The translations under genes and the position numbers were made by a program. Shown here one piece after another: positions 23,401 to 38,400 of a stretch of 64,000 nucleotides of DNA. This DNA is from Protonemura montana (Eukaryota > Arthropoda > Insecta > Plecoptera > Nemouridae). The stretch is taken from NCBI GenBank assembly GCA_947568835.1, contig OX387607.1, forward strand, positions 11,919,701-11,983,700. The letters run 5' to 3'. The notes below the pieces were generated by a model. It made no database searches. It had not been told where the DNA came from and saw nothing but the letters and a program-made list of their open reading frames with translations. Every line of letters starts with the position of its first letter. Positions within the stretch are counted from its first letter, which is position 1.

Positions 23401-26400
23401 CTGGATAAGTTAGAGGCCATACGGAGGGTAAAAAGTATATAAAAAAAACACTGTAAAATTTCATGCAGCTGAATCCGTCATGGACCAGACTGTATATGTA
23501 TAGGTAGATTCAAAAGAAACAGAAAAAGGTAAAATAATCGTATTTTTTTTTGTAAAATTTTCACTGATATATTTTTTTTCTAACTCCATGCCGCATGGTT
23601 TTCACTTATATAATTACCACTAGAGCACGCGGCTGGTTTAATACAGTGGCTTTGCATCTGAAACTCCCACAACTCCCAAGACGTGGTATCCTCTTCGTTC
23701 CTAATCTTCCCGTGTTTCCCGCGGGAAGCCTCTGGAGCCAGACACAAGCTGCCGCTCCCGACACGATTGAATCCTGGGGATTAGGGAGATAATAACCGCA
23801 GGCTGCACGGCGCCGTTCCCTGGGGGTTCGAAGGGGTTTGGAGGCGGAGTACGCTAAAGAGCCAGGGGCACGAGTCAAAACGTTACTTCTGGGGAGATAG
23901 TCGACGAATCTGAAGATGCTTAGGCCTGGTTTCAATATTTTCTCAATGTGGAATGTACGTTTTTAGTTTCTCACTCAAGTTTGGAGCAAATTCAAATGTT
24001 AATTATTTATAAGAGTCCCTTAGATTCCTTTGCCCCAAAATATCCTTTCGCTGTCTGATTGCACTTTCTTAATGAAGTGACGGTTTTAACAATTGCCATG
24101 GCAAATAAAAATTCGGATGTGTCTGTGAGTTAAAGGCACATTTAGAATTGAAGACAATGCTTTTCTTCAAATTCCGCTAATTTTGCTCTACGAATTCTCA
24201 AATTTTGAACATATTTTCGTTGGTTTTGGTGATAATTTGTTGTATACATATTTTATAACTATATGTAGAGAATCGCAATTTGATGTTTATAAGAAATTCA
24301 AAATCTCGAGTTTGATTTTTAAACGGTGGCATGTTCACTTTACAATTTTAAATTGATAGTATTTTGTATGTGTCTTGTTATATGAGGAAACAAAATATTA
24401 AGAAAAATACAAAGATTTAGCAAGAATTTAACGAATGAAAATGAATTAAACCATTCAAAGAAAATCATAAAAAAAGGGCGCAGAATTTATTTTATTGTGC
24501 GGCTTTTAACGTTCAGTTAAACAGTTTCGTTTAACAGTTAAAGGTAGTAATATCCCTGTTAAAGATTCGTCTCTATGGTGACTTACAATCATTTATTTAT
24601 ATTTTCACCTTAACCTACAGTTAACTCTAAGTAGTCTTTTAAAAACTAGCTCTTAAAGTATAATTAAGCTCTTTAAACATCTTGGTCTGATGTATACTCG
24701 ATCAAATGGAAACCACACGATAAAATCAGTTGATTACCTGACTTATTTTAAGTTGTGATTTAGAAAAGTAATATCAATTTTACAGTTTAGATATCAATGC
24801 AATAGTCATGTTTTTCGGAGTATGGACATAGCTTGAGGGAACTTGCGAGCACGGAATTTCCCTTTGATTTCCCTGGAAAAGTTTGGAAAAGTCAGATACG
24901 AGGTCGTTTTAGATGCATCAAGAGAAAATAACTCATATTTTGACTAAGTCACAGATATTATTTAAAGAAAATAAATATTTCAAATTTTACTTTGAGAGAG
25001 ATATTCGTCATGTTTATAGGCTAATGGGTAGTGAGTGTTCTGGTATCTGACTGGCCGTTGAGGGCACGGCGCCTATGACTTGCGGGAGCCGGGCAACGAG
25101 GCCGACGTTCCCGGCCACCTAGAAGTCAGCGACCGCACTCAACGAGGTGGATCGACTAGCTTGGCTAGACAGAGACGATGAGATTCGATTTTGGGAAAAA
25201 ATAAAGTCACCACTTTTGTGGTGGTTTAATTCATAAACAGAAGCATTTAAAAGTGTTCTATGTTTTCATCTAAAGGGGATGTTCTTTTTGTTAAAAGAGA
25301 GGACAGATTTTGCGTGGCTGGTTGCATCTTAGGGACAATCAAAAACTGGCCTTATGAGAGAAATATAGCAGATATATCAAAGTGCATTTATTTAAAGTTA
25401 AATGACAATAAAAAGGCAGCAAAAAAGAGGTAAGGGCAAACACTTCAAGAATGATTATTTTTTTAGAACGTTCAGCAAATTTAGAAGATCCGCTAGGCAA
25501 TGTTTCGTTAGAATTTGTAGAAATTCTGAAAATTTTCACAAACTTTTCAACATATTTTTCTAAAAATCGCAAGGGGTCTTCGAGGAGATCACTTGCGAAT
25601 ACCGAATGAATTTCATAAAAATCGTACCAGCCGTTTGGTCGGTAGAGCAAAATCAAAAACACTGCACGGAGGGTAATTTCTTCGCTCGCTACGCTCTTCA
25701 GAGAGCTAGCATATTTCAGCCCATGAGAGAAGATATTATATCTGTTATTATAATCGCTCTTACGTCAAAAATTGATCTAAATATCTTTGCTTATGTATCA
25801 TTTCTCTCTGAACGGACAGTACCTACGTCATGTCAATTCTTTTCGGTCACCCAAAACCAAGTTTCAAAACGTCCGTTAGCGGTCGCCAGAATTCGGCGCT
25901 AATCCAACGGTCACCGCACACCCGATCCCGCGGTGTTCGGTGAGAGACGCAACGTATGGTCGAAAGTAATTGGTGGGCCGAGTTACACAACAATCCGGGA
26001 TCACCACGGTTACCAGGAAGCAATGCAACGTAACCACGGGACCCTCTTTTACACGGTGTGCAGTGGAGATACAGCGTGCGGTCGCATCCATATACTTATT
26101 CCGTCTAATTTGAAAATAGTGAGGTTAAAAAATTGCCGTGACCACAGGAGTCCGAATGAAGTTGTTTCTCAAGTAGCTATTATGGGAAAAAATTCCAAGT
26201 GCTTTGCGATGGTTTTTAGAAAATTTTTATCGCCGCATATTTTATAAGTTTTGTTTTGTTATTGTTTCTTAGATGAGGTGAGAGATGCTTGACATGACTA
26301 CATAATAGAGATTTGATTAAAAGATCATGTATATGAAAGACTGGTCATTGGGCAGTAGCTATTAATGTCCTTATGATACTGTCTATTTTAGATAGGTGGT

Positions 26401-29400
26401 CCAGACGAAGCTAATGTTTGTTTTAAGACTTAGTTTAGCCCTAGCCTTTAGAAGCAAGACTTTAGTTTATTTACAAGTTAAATTCATTTTTATTCTTGAC
26501 TAAGAGTTCTAGATTTAGGTTATGTTAGTTTTTATGCCAGGTTAGGATTCAGATGTAGGTTATGCTAGTTTTTATGGCAAGATAAAAGCCTAGAGAATTT
26601 GTATACGTTTTCATAAGGGTACGGTACAAGGATATGTTATGTTCAGGTTTCTGGAATAGTTTCGAGTGCCCTGTAGGTTAAGTTAGTGAATATAGGCTAT
26701 CCCAGAGTGGTCCAATTCAACACAAATTAAATTATTTTTATTTCAAAAATCATTCCCACAGACGTCCTACATTATATCTTTCATCCAAAAGTCATTCTAA
26801 AAAAGAAAACCGAACGCCGACTTAAAGCCACTGCCCGGTAGAATCGACCGGTGCGGTCGACCACGGAGCATGTAATCACTGCGTGCAATTTGAGAGACCG
26901 CGGGCTAAACGCGATTTTGACACATTCCAAGATGCTGGGCTAGACTTTCATCGAAATGCCGACAAATTTGTTTCTTGCTATCTGTGGTTTCCGCGTGTCA
27001 GGTTTTTCTGCGTGCCCGTGGTTTTTGCTCGGCCATCGGCGCTTGCCCATCTATCCAGTAATGGACCAGTGGTCAGTCCATGGATGATTCGCATGCTTAT
27101 GTAGATTTTTTTTTTTTTTTTTCGGAAAGTCTGTACATTATGTGTGCTATTTCACGATTACTCTCGACTTGCATTTCAAGCGACTGAAATAATTATTTTG
27201 TTGCCCTTTATTTGGAACAACATATCAACATAAATATTTACAAAAATAGCAACTTTGCTGGTCATGTGCAAAGATTTCAAACTTTTATTTTTTCCGGGAA
27301 AAGTTTCAGTAATCTAAGGAAAGAAGGACCACAAGCCAGTCAAAATACAGGCGCGATTTTACACACTTTATTGTAGAACGAAAATAATTCCTTATTTACT
27401 ATAATTCGTTGACATGTTGGTATATTGTTACGTTGTATGCGCACTTCAAAACATTTTGTCTTATTTGCCGGAAGAAATTGAGCGAAATGTGTGCTATTTT
27501 GAAACTATTCATCTTTTGATGTTGTGTTTATGGTTGGGAGATTGGATTGAATTTACCTCAAATAGGAATTGAGAAACTCTAACTTACTTTACTTCCCCCC
27601 GGGGGCTGCTTTCCTTGCACAAAGCGTCAATATCGGAGTTGGCGCCAAAAATAACTCCTTACCAAACGCAATCTAACAAACTAACGCTATCTAGGAGTAG
27701 AGACACGGTTTAGATATCTTAAGTCCCAGTGTTCATATTAAACGTACTGCCAAGCAAACGAGCCGGCAACACCTGGTAATAGTACGTGCCACCCAATAGC
27801 GCTGGCGACCGTACTTTTATACAAATCTCGACAATTAAAAAACTATACTTTTCAAAATACCGAAAAATGTTTATTCGTCATTGAGGTTGGTACCAAAGAA
27901 AACTATTTGAGTGTAAATCAGTTTCAAATACGAGTAATCCCCGTAAACTATCTACGTGCAATTTTTTAACTCTAAAAACACAGTGATTCCATCTAGTAGC
28001 AATTACCATTTTCGTCGGTACGGTAGTTCGGTCGAAATATCGGTCGATATTTCTTGCAAAGACATAACATTACATTACATTAGCGCTGGGACTCTGACTA
28101 AGCCTGTAAACCTAATGGTTAGCTAAAAGGGACGCGCAAAACTCTACTCGAAACTACAGAAGCTCATGACTTCCAATCGCTTGTAACTACCATACATCGG
28201 CATCGATGGTCGCACCTAAGGTCGCACTAAGCGTTGCCGATCCCTCCTGCCCGGCCTCCCTGAAGGATCCTAGGCGACCGGAGCGCCCGCTATCGATTCG
28301 GTCACGCACTGAACTAGTTTCCCAAAGTTTCCCGGCCGTCTGGATTTCCCAAAGGGGGAAGGGAAGGGGAGGTAGAAGTTGCGTGGTCCACTGCGGACGA
28401 TACGAATTATGTCCTGAGGAACTTGTCCAACGAAACTTGGTGACTTCAGGATCATTCGTCTTCAACTTCACCGTGATCGTCTTACAACTAAATTTGACCA
28501 TGTGCATTACAAAATGTACCGGAGGTTGAGTAAGGAAATAAAGTAACCTTTTTGATTGGCTGTGTGGTGACCATGGAGGTGCTGTTTAAAGTACTTTAGT
28601 ATAGCTTAAGTTACTTTAGTAAGTTTTAGTAACTTTAAACGGCATCCCGCTTGGATTAATAGAAAAATAGAGAATTTTCAGTCGAAAACCCAGAGTAAAA
28701 ATAAGGATGAGGACAAAGCTGAGAAGTACATTCCCAGATGAATCTCTCTAACGCATGACATCTTTTCCAGCGAAAATAAACACTTTAAATAAAAAACTTT
28801 GTAAACCGAATCGAAGACCTGACTCATGTCCAAGATTCTTGCAAACCTCAAAGTGCATTCCAAGACGCAGAAATACAGCCAGGAGATCTCCCAAGTTCTC
28901 TGTTACGCAGGTACCATCAGTGATCCCAATTTGCCGTGGTTTTCCTCCTTTTCACCTGTCCTCCAAACCGTCAGCACAACGTCAGTCACCCTCGAGTGCA
29001 ACGTCTTGACATAGAGGAGCCCGTCGACAAGGTCCGGGTCGGCTGGTACCGTCGGCGTCCTCCCGGCAACCTCTCGACGCCGCGGTTTGCCTCGACGGAC
29101 AGCCGCGGTCAGACTTGGATTTAGGAGATTTCACCGATACAACGTTTTTTTTTGCTGAGAAAATGAGGCGCCCGAACCGCAGCTCGCTTCGTCTTGAAAA
29201 TATTTTCATCGTCATCGTCATTTGTTGATGGTAACCATCGAAGAATGGCAGAATAAATCTGATGTTGAGCACAGTCGGCCACCAGGCTCGAACCTGGGAC
29301 CTCTTAAATGGAAGATAGACATTGCTCTCACACTAGCAGGACAGCCCACCAGCTAGATCGAACCTGGGACCTTCCGAATGCAAGAGAGACATAAGGTCTC

Positions 29401-32400
29401 CTACCATACCAGAAAAGCCGATTACCAGAATCCAACCTAAGACATACCGAATGTATGTTAGACATAGCGCTCTCACTAGCAGGAGAGCCTGCTATCAGGA
29501 TCGAATCTGGAATCTTTCGACTGCAATAGAGCTTCTTGGTGAATAGCGAATTCATAGACGACGTAGGCGTCTCAGTACTGGCAATACACACGCTTTTTGC
29601 CGTACCACTTTTTCGTGCACTCGACCCGTACGTGCCGGCGACTCGAGGAGGCCGAGACGGCCAAGAAAGCAACGCGAAGAGAAAAAGAAGAAACACGGGA
29701 CACAAAACCCAAAACAAAAACCACGAAAAACACGGATTTTTATTTTTATTCATTCTTTTCGTCAGCCTTTATAATAATACGTAATAACGATAATAACATT
29801 ATAGTTTATCCGCAAAGGATACCAGGTGTAGGTCTACGACTCATCGTTTCGGGCTCCTGAGGGCCATGTTTTCTGCGGCTGCACGGGGCCCAACGGGCGG
29901 TGCGTTGTCCAGCGGGGGTCCCACGTCGTTAACGCGGTCCGCTCGCCATACGTTGCCCTTAGCAACCGACACCGGGCTTAACGGGCCGTCATACGTTGCC
30001 ATGGATATACGGCAATGGCAACATGAGAACAAGTCCAATTAGTAATCGTTTGGATCCACGGGGCTTTGAGGCTGGAGAGGAAGCCATTTGCATATCGTCA
30101 GGTATCGGCTGTGTTGTTTGTATTTTGATTGGCTGAATGTATTGATATCAGAGGTCGCGGCTGGGTTTTGACTCCTGACTTGTTGTGACCCGAGGGAGAT
30201 TTACCTTCTTCGGCGTCGTTCCTAGCGGTGGCTGAAAATGAATTGCAGGCTGCGCATTTTGTCTTTTTTAATTGCTGGTAGGCACGATGCGTTTGCCAGA
30301 CCGTGGATTGGATACGTTGCGTTTAGCAAATACGTCGCGTGTTTGCCAATCCGTGTGGTGACAATCAAAGGGGCAATCAAGACGGATTGGCAAGGTACGG
30401 ATCCAATCCGCGGATTGGTTAACGGTGATTACTTAAGCTGCCAAATTCTCTAAAATGTCAATAAAGGATTTACGGGGTTTCTTATAAAAAACATTGTGTT
30501 TCTGTTTATACTTTATATAGGTATGTTCCTGGAAACCTTCTCTTCGGTTCTTTTAGAGCGATCTAATTGTTTGGTCGACTTTACAGTAAAATACGGTACC
30601 AAATTTTCGAGAGGGGCACAACTCTTATACAAAACTCTCGAACCGTTTACACTGTACAGTATATAATTTAGGTACAGGTACCAGGCGAAAATATTGGAAG
30701 CGATTTCATTGATTTGAGGGATAACCTCTCTAATAACCACAAGCTACATGGAAAGCATTTAGCTCCCTAAACGGCCACTTATAGTAGTATATAAGACCAA
30801 AGAGCGCTCACGGCATTAACTGTCTCGTCTGCTTGAATTGTTTCGAGGCGTTGAAGTCATCTCCCCCGCCGTGCGCACGCGTCTTAAGATTGCCGTGGCG
30901 AGATCGGGAAAGCCGTGAAAATCATTGGCCATGTAGAGTCGATCGTTTTGGTGTTTTGACGCGGTACGATCGTCGGGATTCAAAGTGACCGTGCTGAACG
31001 CTAGATGGTATACGGCCTTGCATGTAATATACTTAAAAAAAAGAGTTAGTCTTAAAATAAAAGGCGAAAACATAGAAAAAAGAGCAATGACGTAGTAAAG
31101 TGGCAATATTATGTACTCTTTAGTATTTCTTGGGTAAGAAGCACCTATAAAATTGACCGGCCATAGCCTTCTTGCATATTGACTCTTAATAGCGAATTTT
31201 GCTAGAAGGCTGCGCCTCGGTCATTTTGAATGATGGTTCTTAACCTAAAAATACTTCCTATAGTCATCGACGCCACTGATATGATAACATGATCGTTGAC
31301 CCACAAGCAATGGTGTTGATCCAGTAAAATAGGAAGAAAAATAATACTGGGGGGTTTTACATGCTATAATCGTTGTCTTAGGAGACTTTTCTGTAATAGA
31401 AAACGAAAGTTTGTTATGCTCATCGTAAGGAGTCGATACTAGAAATCTAACCAACGAATGTCGATCTGCAAGTAAATTTTGTCGTGTTTTCGACCCAACG
31501 CGTCGTAACGTTTGACTTTTTTATGACATCTCTATCAATTCTAAACAACAACAGAGACACGCCACGGTTCTCGTGATACGCGTCCGTCACGGCCCGCTAG
31601 ATGCCGACCAGGGATCAGTCAGACCAGAGAAGTCGGGAGCCATTGTCGAGCATTTTTTAAACGCCACCACCACCGCCGCCTAGATTCGAGACAATCCGTG
31701 ACAAAATCTCGACGCAGGCGGGCAGTGCTGCGCTATTACCACGTGTTTGTTGAGAGAGTGGCTATCTTAAGGCAATGGTCGCCATATTTGTACTACGATC
31801 AGCTGAGCAGTGATGATTTCCACTTTTTTGTGTATCAAGCATATTTCTTGTTTTTATAGAAAAAATTATATCAGTTTAAATGGCCGACCTAGACATAGAG
31901 TCTATTCCGTGAGAAAAGATAACAACTCAAAGTCTTTTAGCTCCCTTCTTGCCAGAAACAAACTCAAACAGAGGGGCATGGTATCTTCTCTCACGGGCTA
32001 TGTAGACTCGACTCTAGCGCTCGTAGTGGTCGGTTTTAAAAGGACGGTGACTCGACGCGCACTTTTTGCATGCGGCCAGAGCGCTGCAAGGAGATGACAC
32101 GGCGCATTCGATGTCGCCGTCGATAAAAACGCGAGAGGGCCGTGGAAGAACAGTGGCGTTGGGGCAGGGCCGGATACGGTTCAAGAAATGAAGGAAAATA
32201 CAAAATGGTTTGGCTATCGCATAATATGCAATTGCCAAAGGTCTTGCAGGTTGCAATCGTTGCGCAATTGGGTTGTTTAGCGAGATATCATCTGGGCATC
32301 ATACAAAATATAGCATTGCATTAAAAATCCCATTATGAAAATCTGATATCATCAACGCTACTGCTGCCATCTCGTATTCCTTACACTTTTTAACAAAGCG

Positions 32401-35400
32401 ACAACTCTTCAAGTGCTCGTGTTCACAGTCTGGACCAGTTTTACTTATCCCATTCTTCCCGTGAGAACCCTTGTTTTACCCATATATTATTATTACATTG
32501 TGATCAACTGTCCGATGCCGGACAAGGGTTTGTCCGGCATCTTTTGACCTAAGTGCCAGTGGTTGAAAAATATCCCTAGACGCTGACAACTAAGGTAAAA
32601 CGTATACTATAAGGTCTAGCCTCGCTTCTAAAATCCTGCTACGACTTACCGCCACTGTCTCTACCGTGGCAAAAGGGCGAGGAAGGTTGCCTCCAACGGT
32701 CATGACAACGCCGCCGTGTTCGAGGTGGCCGTCGTCACGGTGGATTGCTCCTGTCGATCGCTCGTCGGTGAGCACTGAGCACACAACACGCGGACGAGGA
32801 GACCGTGCCTAGTCGAAACAGATCACGACAAGTTGGATCGGAAGCCATACACAATGAACGAAAACATCCAAGGGGCTGACTGCATGTTCGAATTAGTCAG
32901 CGCCTTCTGAAATGTTGCCCAATTGAAAGGTGACATGGAGTTTTTTTTTTTTTAGTTTTCATTGTCGCTTCACTGGCTTGCAGATGTTTCTTAGAAGTGA
33001 TGGATTTTTATTGAAGCTTACAGTGAATCAAAGTTGTCAAACTCGATTATATGAATTTAAATATACAAATATTTTGATATCTGTTGTTTCTGTAGACTAC
33101 CATCTGCGGAATCAATTCAATAAAAAAATGTGCGTGGATGGAAATACCATTTTAAACCATCATACACATGACCAGTTCTGTTCCGGGGAGAGGTTAGATG
33201 GACGGAACAGTATAACTTCACTCGCCTTGCTTATCAACCTCTCGACAGAATTGATTTTTGCAGGAATCCTGTTGTTCGCGTTGGTACCATCCTTTGGAAG
33301 GGACTTAACGCCAGTAATTCCCTTGTTACTCTTCAAGATAAGAAGCACCTTCACTAGTTTACCTTCATAATCATCCTCATCATCGCAATCATTCACCTAT
33401 ACACCATTAGACCAGTACCTCAGGGCCCGTTGTCAAAACAGTGCGTCGTTAAACACCCTGACTCTGGTTTTAGCCGCATGACCGGGCACCAAGCCGTCTC
33501 ATGGTTCGTGCCCGAGGAACGCCGCAAGACAGATTTGATTGGCGCCGACATAGAGTGTTGATGATGGGACTTTATTACAATAATTCGGGCGGCCAGCGAT
33601 ATGTAATTTACGTGCGTACTGCTTACATTTGCATTGATTCCGACGGATAGATTGCTATGTGGTTAATACTCGCTGTGAAACGTAAACAAATTGACAGGAG
33701 TTAAAAAAATCAATTTTCTGAATCGAAGCAATCTTTAGTGCTGCTGTCTAAGGGGATAATTTCGACCCAGAATCTGCATCTTTATAACGCCTCAGGTATA
33801 AACCAGTTGATTAAAGCTTGCCTCCTGTTTGGTTTGAACCATTGGGTTTATAGGTTTAGTTAGAGTCATAGTGCTAATGTTAAACTGTCTGGCAAACGAG
33901 CTGGTAACACTTGAGAATGGTAGGTGCCACCCGATGGCGCTTGCGGCCGTTGTTATTTTAACAAAGCTCTACAATTAAATATTAACGACTCGCAGTATCG
34001 ATACTTGTTTATCGAGCGTTGAGGTTAGCATTCATGAATATTACTTAAGAGTAATATTCTTACATGCGAGTAATCTGAGAGAAATAACGAAATAAAGTCG
34101 AATATCTTCGAATATCTTCGAATTGCAGTGTAAAAAATTCAAGTTAAAACGACTGAAACTCTCGCAATCACAAAAGTGTCTTTTTGAAAACTTCGAAGTT
34201 CCAAAACACATCAAATCGTGTATATTAAAAAATTTACTGACTTGAAATAAGTATACAATTCTATTTTGGGATTCAGCAGTTGACATCATATCTATTATAT
34301 GCTATATTTAAAAAATTTTACCCGTTTTAAATTTGCAATTTTTAACTGTACACATACTGCTTCTTAATACGGAAATTCAATTATGAATGAGTGAGTACGA
34401 GGACTTTTCAAATTCCATCCACTCCCTTGAAAGTTTCCAACAAAGAAAAATAATTTGTCCCAGTTTGCTTGGTATTAAAAAACGCAGACAGATAAATTAG
34501 CTGAAAAATATTCCTCATCCAAACCAACTTACATGAGAGATGAAACCAACTTCATCACAAAGCAATAAAACTGACTTCATAATTCGCTGTGAATTTCAAT
34601 CGATAACTCGACGATAGATCTAAAAATAAACTGTCACATTCAGCAACGCATCCAGCTGGCTCTGACTTACACCAGATTGACTAGTATCCCGTCCCCGGCC
34701 ACTTGGCCCCCCTGCCACAAAGCTATTTCCAAACTTTCAATTATCTCCGTGGAATGCACGTGAATTAAAAACCCAATTATCACGCGTCGCGCCTGCCGTG
34801 ATGAAGTACGCGACGCTAGCTGGCTTGATTAGCTTGGCGACGTCGACGTCGTGTGCGTCGCGACGCCCTCGACCGACGCCTGATGGCGCGTGCAGGCGTC
34901 GCGACGATGAACGTGGTAATTTGGGAGGCGTTGGGAGTCGACGACGTGGCACTTTTTTTCGGCGTTGTTTTTTGAGAGGTTCTCGAGTTTATTTTCTCGA
35001 CACTTTTTTGTTCACCAAAATGAGAGTCATCGGTGCCTCAAATCTTTTCCTTGAATTTGTTTTTGTACATGGAAAACTAAAAACGAGAAAATTGTCATTT
35101 TATTTCACTAATTTTTAAAAATATGATTAATTTTCACAATAAGTACACGATCCTAAAAAAAATCACCACCTTTACATGAAAATAGCATTTACCATAACAC
35201 GATGACTTTACTCATTGTAGTCTTTTTACGGCGCTGTGGCTTTACGTTTTGAAAAAAATATCTCTGAAAATTAACCAATACCAATGATATTAAATGTACA
35301 CTTAGATGTAAGTACTAAAAAAAGTATTATTTTCTACAATAGGTACCTACACAGCAATGATCCAAAAAAATAAAACAAAAAAACGAATGCTTTGCATACC

Positions 35401-38400
35401 TGAACTCTTTTGAAAAAACCATGTCAATTTGCTACAAAACGAACCTATTTTATTGCGATATCCGAACCAACGTTCCCTAGAGTGGCTCAAAATCACTTGG
35501 ATAACACCCGAGCAGCAAAAAAATGCCAGTCCTAGAGTCGGCAGGTTTCCCATGCCAAGCCAGCCGACCGACCACCTTGCTTTGGAGTCAAACGTCCGCG
35601 ATGATCACGACCTCCCCGTCAAACAGAGGACGCTGACAGTCGGCCGTTGACGGCATCACATCGTGCTCTTGATCAGGCACCCGTCAGGCACCCGTCAGGC
35701 ACATGGCTGAAACAACGTAGCTACGGCTCAATCTGGGAGGCGCTGGCTCGGCATGCTGGGTCATCCTCTGTGCACTTATTGCTTGCGTTGAAAGTACATC
35801 CATGTGGCCGAACTAAAGCGCAGCCCTCTTAAAGTATTTCACCGGATTGAGAAGCAAATTTATCAGAAGGCTGAGGTCGCGGCCATTTTCTAAAACAATT
35901 CTAGTGCGATGAGAGTGATTTTTGAGGTGTTAGCTTGGCGTGTTTTATACTCACGCATGGGAGTTGTACGCTGTTGTTGCCCACCGTACCATAGTTCGGA
36001 TGTACATACGCTGTATTTAAAAAGCTGTATTTGAGGAATTTTTTAACCCGGCTACAAATGTTTTAACGTCCCTACACCCTACAAACCCTACACCCAAGCT
36101 TGTCGAACGCCTCCCTTCCGTGTCACATGCAGAAGATACGACACAAATGCGAAGTTGTTTACCAAGTATTTTTCCCCTTGTTCCATACATATCTAGCTAG
36201 TCTAACGCCTCATTTTCTTGTCATTGCAGACGATACGGCACGAAATGCGGAGGATGCTGCCAGGGTATCTCGCCGTCTGACTTGGTGCGCAAAGCCAAGG
36301 ACAAAGTGTTCCATCTGAACTGCTTCACGTGCATGGTGTGCCGCAAGCAGTTGTCCACAGGCGAAGAGCTGTACGTTCTCGACGACAACAAGTTCATCTG
36401 CAAGGAGGACTACCTGTCCGGGAAGAGTGTGCAGCATCACCAAGGTAGGATGGCGACGACTGACTTTAACAAGGGGTGTTTTGGGGAATTAGAGATGGAC
36501 CACTTTTCAAATTAGGAAGGACATAGTGTATTTGTTTATTTAGCCGATGGGCTTGTATATTGACCAAGCAACTAAGTCGAAGGTGAATCACTTGTCTTTG
36601 TGAGAGCTATGACATTAAATTTTGTTAATTTTCTCGAGATAAAGTTTAAGACTGGGTTTCGTAAAAAAAAACCGCTGTTAATGCCATGGCGTCTTACAGG
36701 GCTAAACAATTGTGCTTTAGGGTTTTTATTTTTTTGCGAACTTACCATACTAGAGATATTCAATTATAACGACTCCGAAGAGTCAACCCCTCAGAAGAAA
36801 TTTGAATCTTCCCCTTAAATTGGTTCGTTGCTTTACCACTCGACTCATCTGTTTATCGTGGGGGCTGTGGAATCGACAGCCTGCAGGCAATGATCTAAGA
36901 GGCTTGCCCGGTGGCAGTTGAGAAGGATCTGGAGAATTGAAATTGGAAATTGATTTTTTGAATTTGTTACCAAATTTTAAATTAAAAAAAAAACTTATGC
37001 CAGGTCTTTTTGACTTGGTATGCTTTCTGTGGATATGAGCAGAAAGAAAATCAAGAAATTTAGAAGTGCAAAACAGAAGGAAACTGCAGTTATCCACATT
37101 TTAATCGTACTCAAGAGATTTAGCTGCAAAGTACTTTGACATAATAGTCCCCATCGGGAAGGGACAACCGTTCTAGCAAATATAAAAAAAGTTGAAAATA
37201 AACTAATTCTACCCCCCATGCCGAGTCAATCCAAAAAATCCGTCAAGAAATTCATTTAAAAACCCATCCAACTCACTTCATCGACAAAATATAAATCAGC
37301 AATACTCGCACAGCATCCATCCCCCGAGCCAGCTGTCACTCCATCATCGTCCAACACATCCCCGCTAACCCCATCCCACCAGACGCCCCCCTCCCTCACC
37401 TTGCCGGAGGCGTCGACGCCGCCGTCAATATTTACCCTCCCATGTCATCGACAACATCGTCAAAAGACAATTGTTGTCTCTGCTGAGAGCTAGCTCCCCG
37501 CGGCGCAAGACCAAGGGTAGGGGGAGTCGTTTCGTCGACACGATAACTCGATTGGCGGCGTCGATCTCGCCGAAATCGAATCGGGGAAGCGTTTCGCTAG
37601 CTCCACAGGGGGGTGGGGGGTAGGGGGGATGTTTTCCCATTTGTTTCCCTCGTCATCCGGTCTAATCGGAGCTTAACGCGATTTAGAAAGCGACCCCCGC
37701 TCGAAAACCTGCTAGCGCTCGTAGCGGTTCGCTCAGACCGCTCGAAATGCTACACTCCATTGAACGTGCAAACTCTGAGTGTGGAGGGTGCTCAGTGCTA
37801 GTGCATACACTCTGGATGCTACTTGATAAACATTGCCAATAACGCTGGACGAATTCCACTTTATGGGCCCAACGGCAGCGTTCAATTTCAGTCTTGGTCT
37901 GGGTCTAAGCAAAAGTCTAATTCTTGAATATTGGCTGAATCAGCTCATAACTTACACGGGAGATTTTTGAGCTCTTTCTCTCTAAGTTCACTGGATTCTT
38001 GCTCAATCAGTGAAGTCCAGAGTCTATCTCTTGGTTGCTTGATCTTGGCGATAATTCTTGGTTTCAGCAATGATAGTGCTTTGGGAAAAATCATCGGTGG
38101 AATGGGATGCTGTTTGACAACGACCGTAATATAAGCTTTCGTAAGAGAGATTAATAGTTAAATTCCTCGAACATGTTATTTTGTGTTTTCTTCGCTTCCG
38201 TGTCTGAACTCTGCCACCGCGAGTATCAAAGCTGAAACATTATTCATGACTCCCGGGCAACGTGTAACGTAGCCCTTCGTTCAAGCCAAAACTAAAAGGG
38301 AGAACCGAGCGTACTACCAACTTCAAACGACCTTTTGTCCCATCCCTTGACGAGTTTGCAAATTCGATCGGAATTGCAATTCGTATTGCGCCGACGCGAA

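Larger units (their letters stand above)
20448..36229 (+). other. Lim1: Lim1 intron 2 (about 15.8 kb)
   Basis: GTAAGA to TCATTGCAG, with a CTAAC branch-like word at about 36201. No coding exon was found on either strand. The intron contains copies of families A, B, C, D and F, the tRNA-like array, the X-box cluster, family G copy 1 and homopolymers, all listed separately. Stretches 24200-26500, 30500-33150 and 34150-36200 show nothing recognisable apart from AT-rich sequence and one CpG-rich patch at 34790-34950. Confidence 0.85.

Noticed and set aside
29328..29753. 141-codon frame on the minus strand
   Set aside because: It runs through the tRNA-like array and unique sequence, and the translation resembles nothing known.
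32930..33370. 146-codon plus-strand frame
   Set aside because: Its second half is the inverted family F repeat, and the first half is AT-rich with no similarity.
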